Assembly (NCBI RefSeq): GCF_032854445.1
Contig: NC_088302.1
Span: 7,189,338 to 7,249,337, forward strand
Length of the DNA: 60,000 nucleotides
Source of the DNA: Liolophura sinensis
Taxonomy: Eukaryota > Mollusca > Polyplacophora > Chitonida > Chitonidae
Reading direction: 5' to 3'
Numbering within the stretch: position 1 is the first letter of the stretch; every line of letters starts with the position of its first letter. Below, one piece after another: positions 57,437 to 60,000 of this stretch. The translations under genes and the position numbers were made by a program. The notes beneath the pieces were generated by a model. That model made no database searches. It saw only the letters and a program-made list of their open reading frames with translations, and had not been told where the DNA came from.

Positions 57437-57786
57437 CTTCACCCACGAGTAAGGTACAGATATGCACACCACATTGTAGTGGAAAACCAGCGAGTTTTGC
57501 TTTTGGGACTGATGAAAGATACGACGAAACTCCTTATCAGACTCAAGCTCTCATGCTTTGATGCATGTGTTTTCACTGCAGATCTTTCCGCCACAGCCAT
57601 TCCGGCAATCTGGCACAGACACCCAACCTTATTCTATTATTAAAGCTGTTCGTAATAGTTATAGTTCAAATAAAAATCATCGGAAAAAAAAACACGAATG
57701 ACTCTTTAGTAGACAATCAGTACATCAACGCTCTAAATGTTTGATGCTCTCTAACTACCGAGTGTTGTGCTTGAATGAGCGGTAAT
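57437..57786. other. Unassigned DNA
   Basis: No feature is recognised. Confidence 0.4.
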
Positions 57787-57937
57787 AATAGTTCACTGCC
57801 GTATCGTATTCCATTCATGTCAACATCACACTGCCGTATTCATTCATGTCAACATCACACTGCCGTATCGTATTCTATTCATGTCAACATCACACTGCCG
57901 TATCGTATTCCATTCATGTCAACATCACACTGCCGTA
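57787..57937 (+). repeat. 35-bp minisatellite, four copies
   Basis: GTCAACATCACACTGCCGTA begins at 57819, 57848, 57883 and 57918. The spacing is 35 bases except the first interval, which lacks six. Confidence 0.93.
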
Positions 57938-60000
57938 AAAAATGTTCCTTTAATCAATTTCTTTATTGGGTAAAGCTTCCACTGTCAAATTGTGTTTTGG
58001 ACTCCCAACTGGCCCAAGCAAGTTCACTCCATCTTTCAGACAACGCAGATCTCTTCTCAAAATTTTAGCCATAAAAATAAATGAACTAAAATAGTTTAGC
58101 AGTTTGAATTTTCTACGAACGCTTTAATATGGCGGGAGATTCATCTTGGAGCGAGAGTGTCAGTTTTTTATTTGTTAGAAAAATATTACCAAATATCTGA
58201 TTAAAAGCTAGTGTTCTCCGTGAAGCTGTACATCCTTGTAAGTTTGTGCAGGCCTATTTGTGTAGTATCTTTGAAGAGTCAGAAGTATGTTGCAAAATAA
58301 ATGATGCAAGTTACAAGTCACTTTCCTAACGATGCTATAGCCAGCAAGTTAACCACTTGCGACATTGGCCTCCTCATATTTACACCGTACTGGTGGAAGA
58401 CGATCGGTTTACAATAAACGTTAGACCGAACTGGGTGAACGGTCACACGAGCATCATCGACCACTTGTTGTGCCCTCAGGGACCCATGCGCGTGCAATCA
58501 GAGATGAACCCACAGATTCTTTGCCCAAGACCGATTTTGACCCTGTAGCTCGTGTGCCGTAGCGACGGAAGTCTAATCTGGCCACGACCCACCCCTCAAA
58601 AGAGACAGATGACTAAACTGGGAATGCATCCTCTTTCCTTATAAATATAGAACATATGTACCATTTTGGTTTTTAATTTTCCTTTGCGCTGGTCTGTGAT
58701 AACTACACATTAAACCTTGGCTTGAATTCTATATTTCTAGCTTGCACTCTATGTTTTTTGGCTTGCGACTGTTCTCATATTGTTAAAGGAAAAGATCTCT
58801 AAACATTGAAGTAGGCATCATTAAACAGACCACTTAAAACAGTTAAAGGCGTTCAATCATTTGAATTCTAAGGTGGGCCTCATGGTCCATACTATCAGAG
58901 TTAGGAAATTCTGACGTCACAGGAAATTTTTCCGACTTTAATCACAACACTGAATGTTGGAATAACTCTTTTTACCCCCGAGTAAAAGACTACTGATAAA
59001 AGATTCCCTAAAATTCCTTCCTTCCGGTGAACATCAGGAAAAAGGTGATGTGAGGTCAGAGGTACCATCAGTATGGCTCATACAGCCCACCTTACTATTC
59101 AAATATTTGATCACCTTTTAACACTCTTAAAGAAATCTAAAAAAAATAAATGAAAGTATTTTCACACATAGTTTTCAGTTGTCTGTATGATGAACCTTAC
59201 TTCACATTTTTGCTTTCTTTTACTTTAAGTGTGTTAATAAAGTCAAGACAACGTGAAATCAAGTGGTTTATGGCATGTAGGATATCGACTTGGAGAATAA
59301 TTTGTGCCTAACCCTAATAACTTTCAAACGTATTGCTCTCTCAAATTGTACAAAACCTAACGCATCAAAGGCCGTTTCTGCACTCTTGTTTGTTCCTTTT
59401 GAACAATAACACATCTCACCAATAACCGTTAATATCTGGTTTCATATACACTCATTAAATGCTCCCAAACATATGTACGCAACAAAACTGTTCCTGAACA
59501 GTTGTCAGGCTTACGGATAGTTGATTGTCGTCTATATAGTCGCCAAGAAACACATACAACTTCGTGTAATGCGGTGTCTGGATAGTCTATCTATATTGAA
59601 ACCATTAGTAAGCTTAGAATATATAATGAAGAAGATTCGACGCTGGCTTATGAGTGTTTATCGATATAGGCTTATTGGCGACCTTAAGCCTGCAGTTGTC
59701 TGCAGTATAGCCAATAAGCTAATAAAAATTTTAACCGGCGTCACTGTTAGGAAACAATACGGTTTGTTTCTTTATAGTTTAGAAGTGTTTCTGTTCAGTC
59801 TCATATAATATAACATTATCATTAACAATGTCATATAATAATAGGATTGTTTATTATACACATGCTTTCGTTAGGAAACTGGTTTTTAGAAGGTTGAAAA
59901 ACATATACTGTTCAGATAAAACATGTATCCGCTAAGGTATCTTTAAAGTTTTAACACCAGATTGAATGTAGAGCGCCATCGAATGAATCAATTAGAATAA
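57938..60000. other. Unassigned AT-rich DNA to the window end
   Basis: No gene, domain, mobile element or tandem repeat is recognised. Open frames (58357-58548, 59521-59808) are short and lack motifs. Confidence 0.45.

Overview
This is a stretch of animal nuclear genome. The organism is most likely a mollusc or another lophotrochozoan invertebrate. The reasons are spliced, intron-containing gene structure, many tRNA-derived SINEs with (CACT)n or (AAAT)n tails, 5'-truncated LINE tails ending in (ATTC)n, a Ty3/gypsy-type LTR element with the integrase-before-RT domain order, and abundant minisatellites. The species call is inference from the style of the repeats; nothing here identifies a species.

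The window is gene-poor. The one convincing protein gene is on the + strand. It has a single ~3 kb coding exon at 21832-24803 and a short terminal exon at 26123-26199 ending in a SUMO-interacting-type motif. A candidate first coding exon lies far upstream at 2295-2460, in the matching splice phase and with a segment resembling the protein's internal repeats. The product (about 1,010 residues without that exon) carries two tandem copies of a GW...KYV-type module of about 100 residues, a long Gln/Pro-rich disordered centre, a third diverged module, a bipartite nuclear localisation signal, two SUMO-acceptor consensus sites and the C-terminal SUMO-interacting-type tail. I do not recognise the family. 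One missing base in a C-run at about 22485-22490 breaks the frame exactly inside the second module; the rest of the 3 kb is open, so this is more likely an assembly or allele indel than a dead gene.

1-21 kb: AT-rich DNA that is probably intron 1 of this gene plus flank. It holds a SINE (0.9 kb), a LINE 3' fragment (3.7-4.5 kb), two arrays of 80-bp units (4.6 and 7.7 kb), a 24-bp minisatellite with higher-order structure (11.1-11.9 kb), a 15-bp minisatellite (12.8 kb), more SINEs, a lone cyclin-like candidate exon (15.5 kb) and, just before the large exon, seven 53-bp units most of which contain a consensus 5' splice-site motif.

26.5-44.8 kb: no credible protein gene. This part holds fragments of at least three SINE families, LINE tails, a minisatellite, an inverted repeat and a SINE with an internally duplicated 181-bp body.

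44.8-49 kb: a decayed Ty3/gypsy-type element in the order gag zinc knuckle, protease, integrase, truncated RT, polypurine tract, 3' LTR. A SINE with a perfect 11-bp target duplication sits inside it, and its integrase zinc-binding segment is expanded to six 57-bp copies.

49-60 kb: mostly unassigned DNA with some weak minus-strand open frames, further SINEs (one with a perfect 13-bp target duplication) and short tandem repeats.
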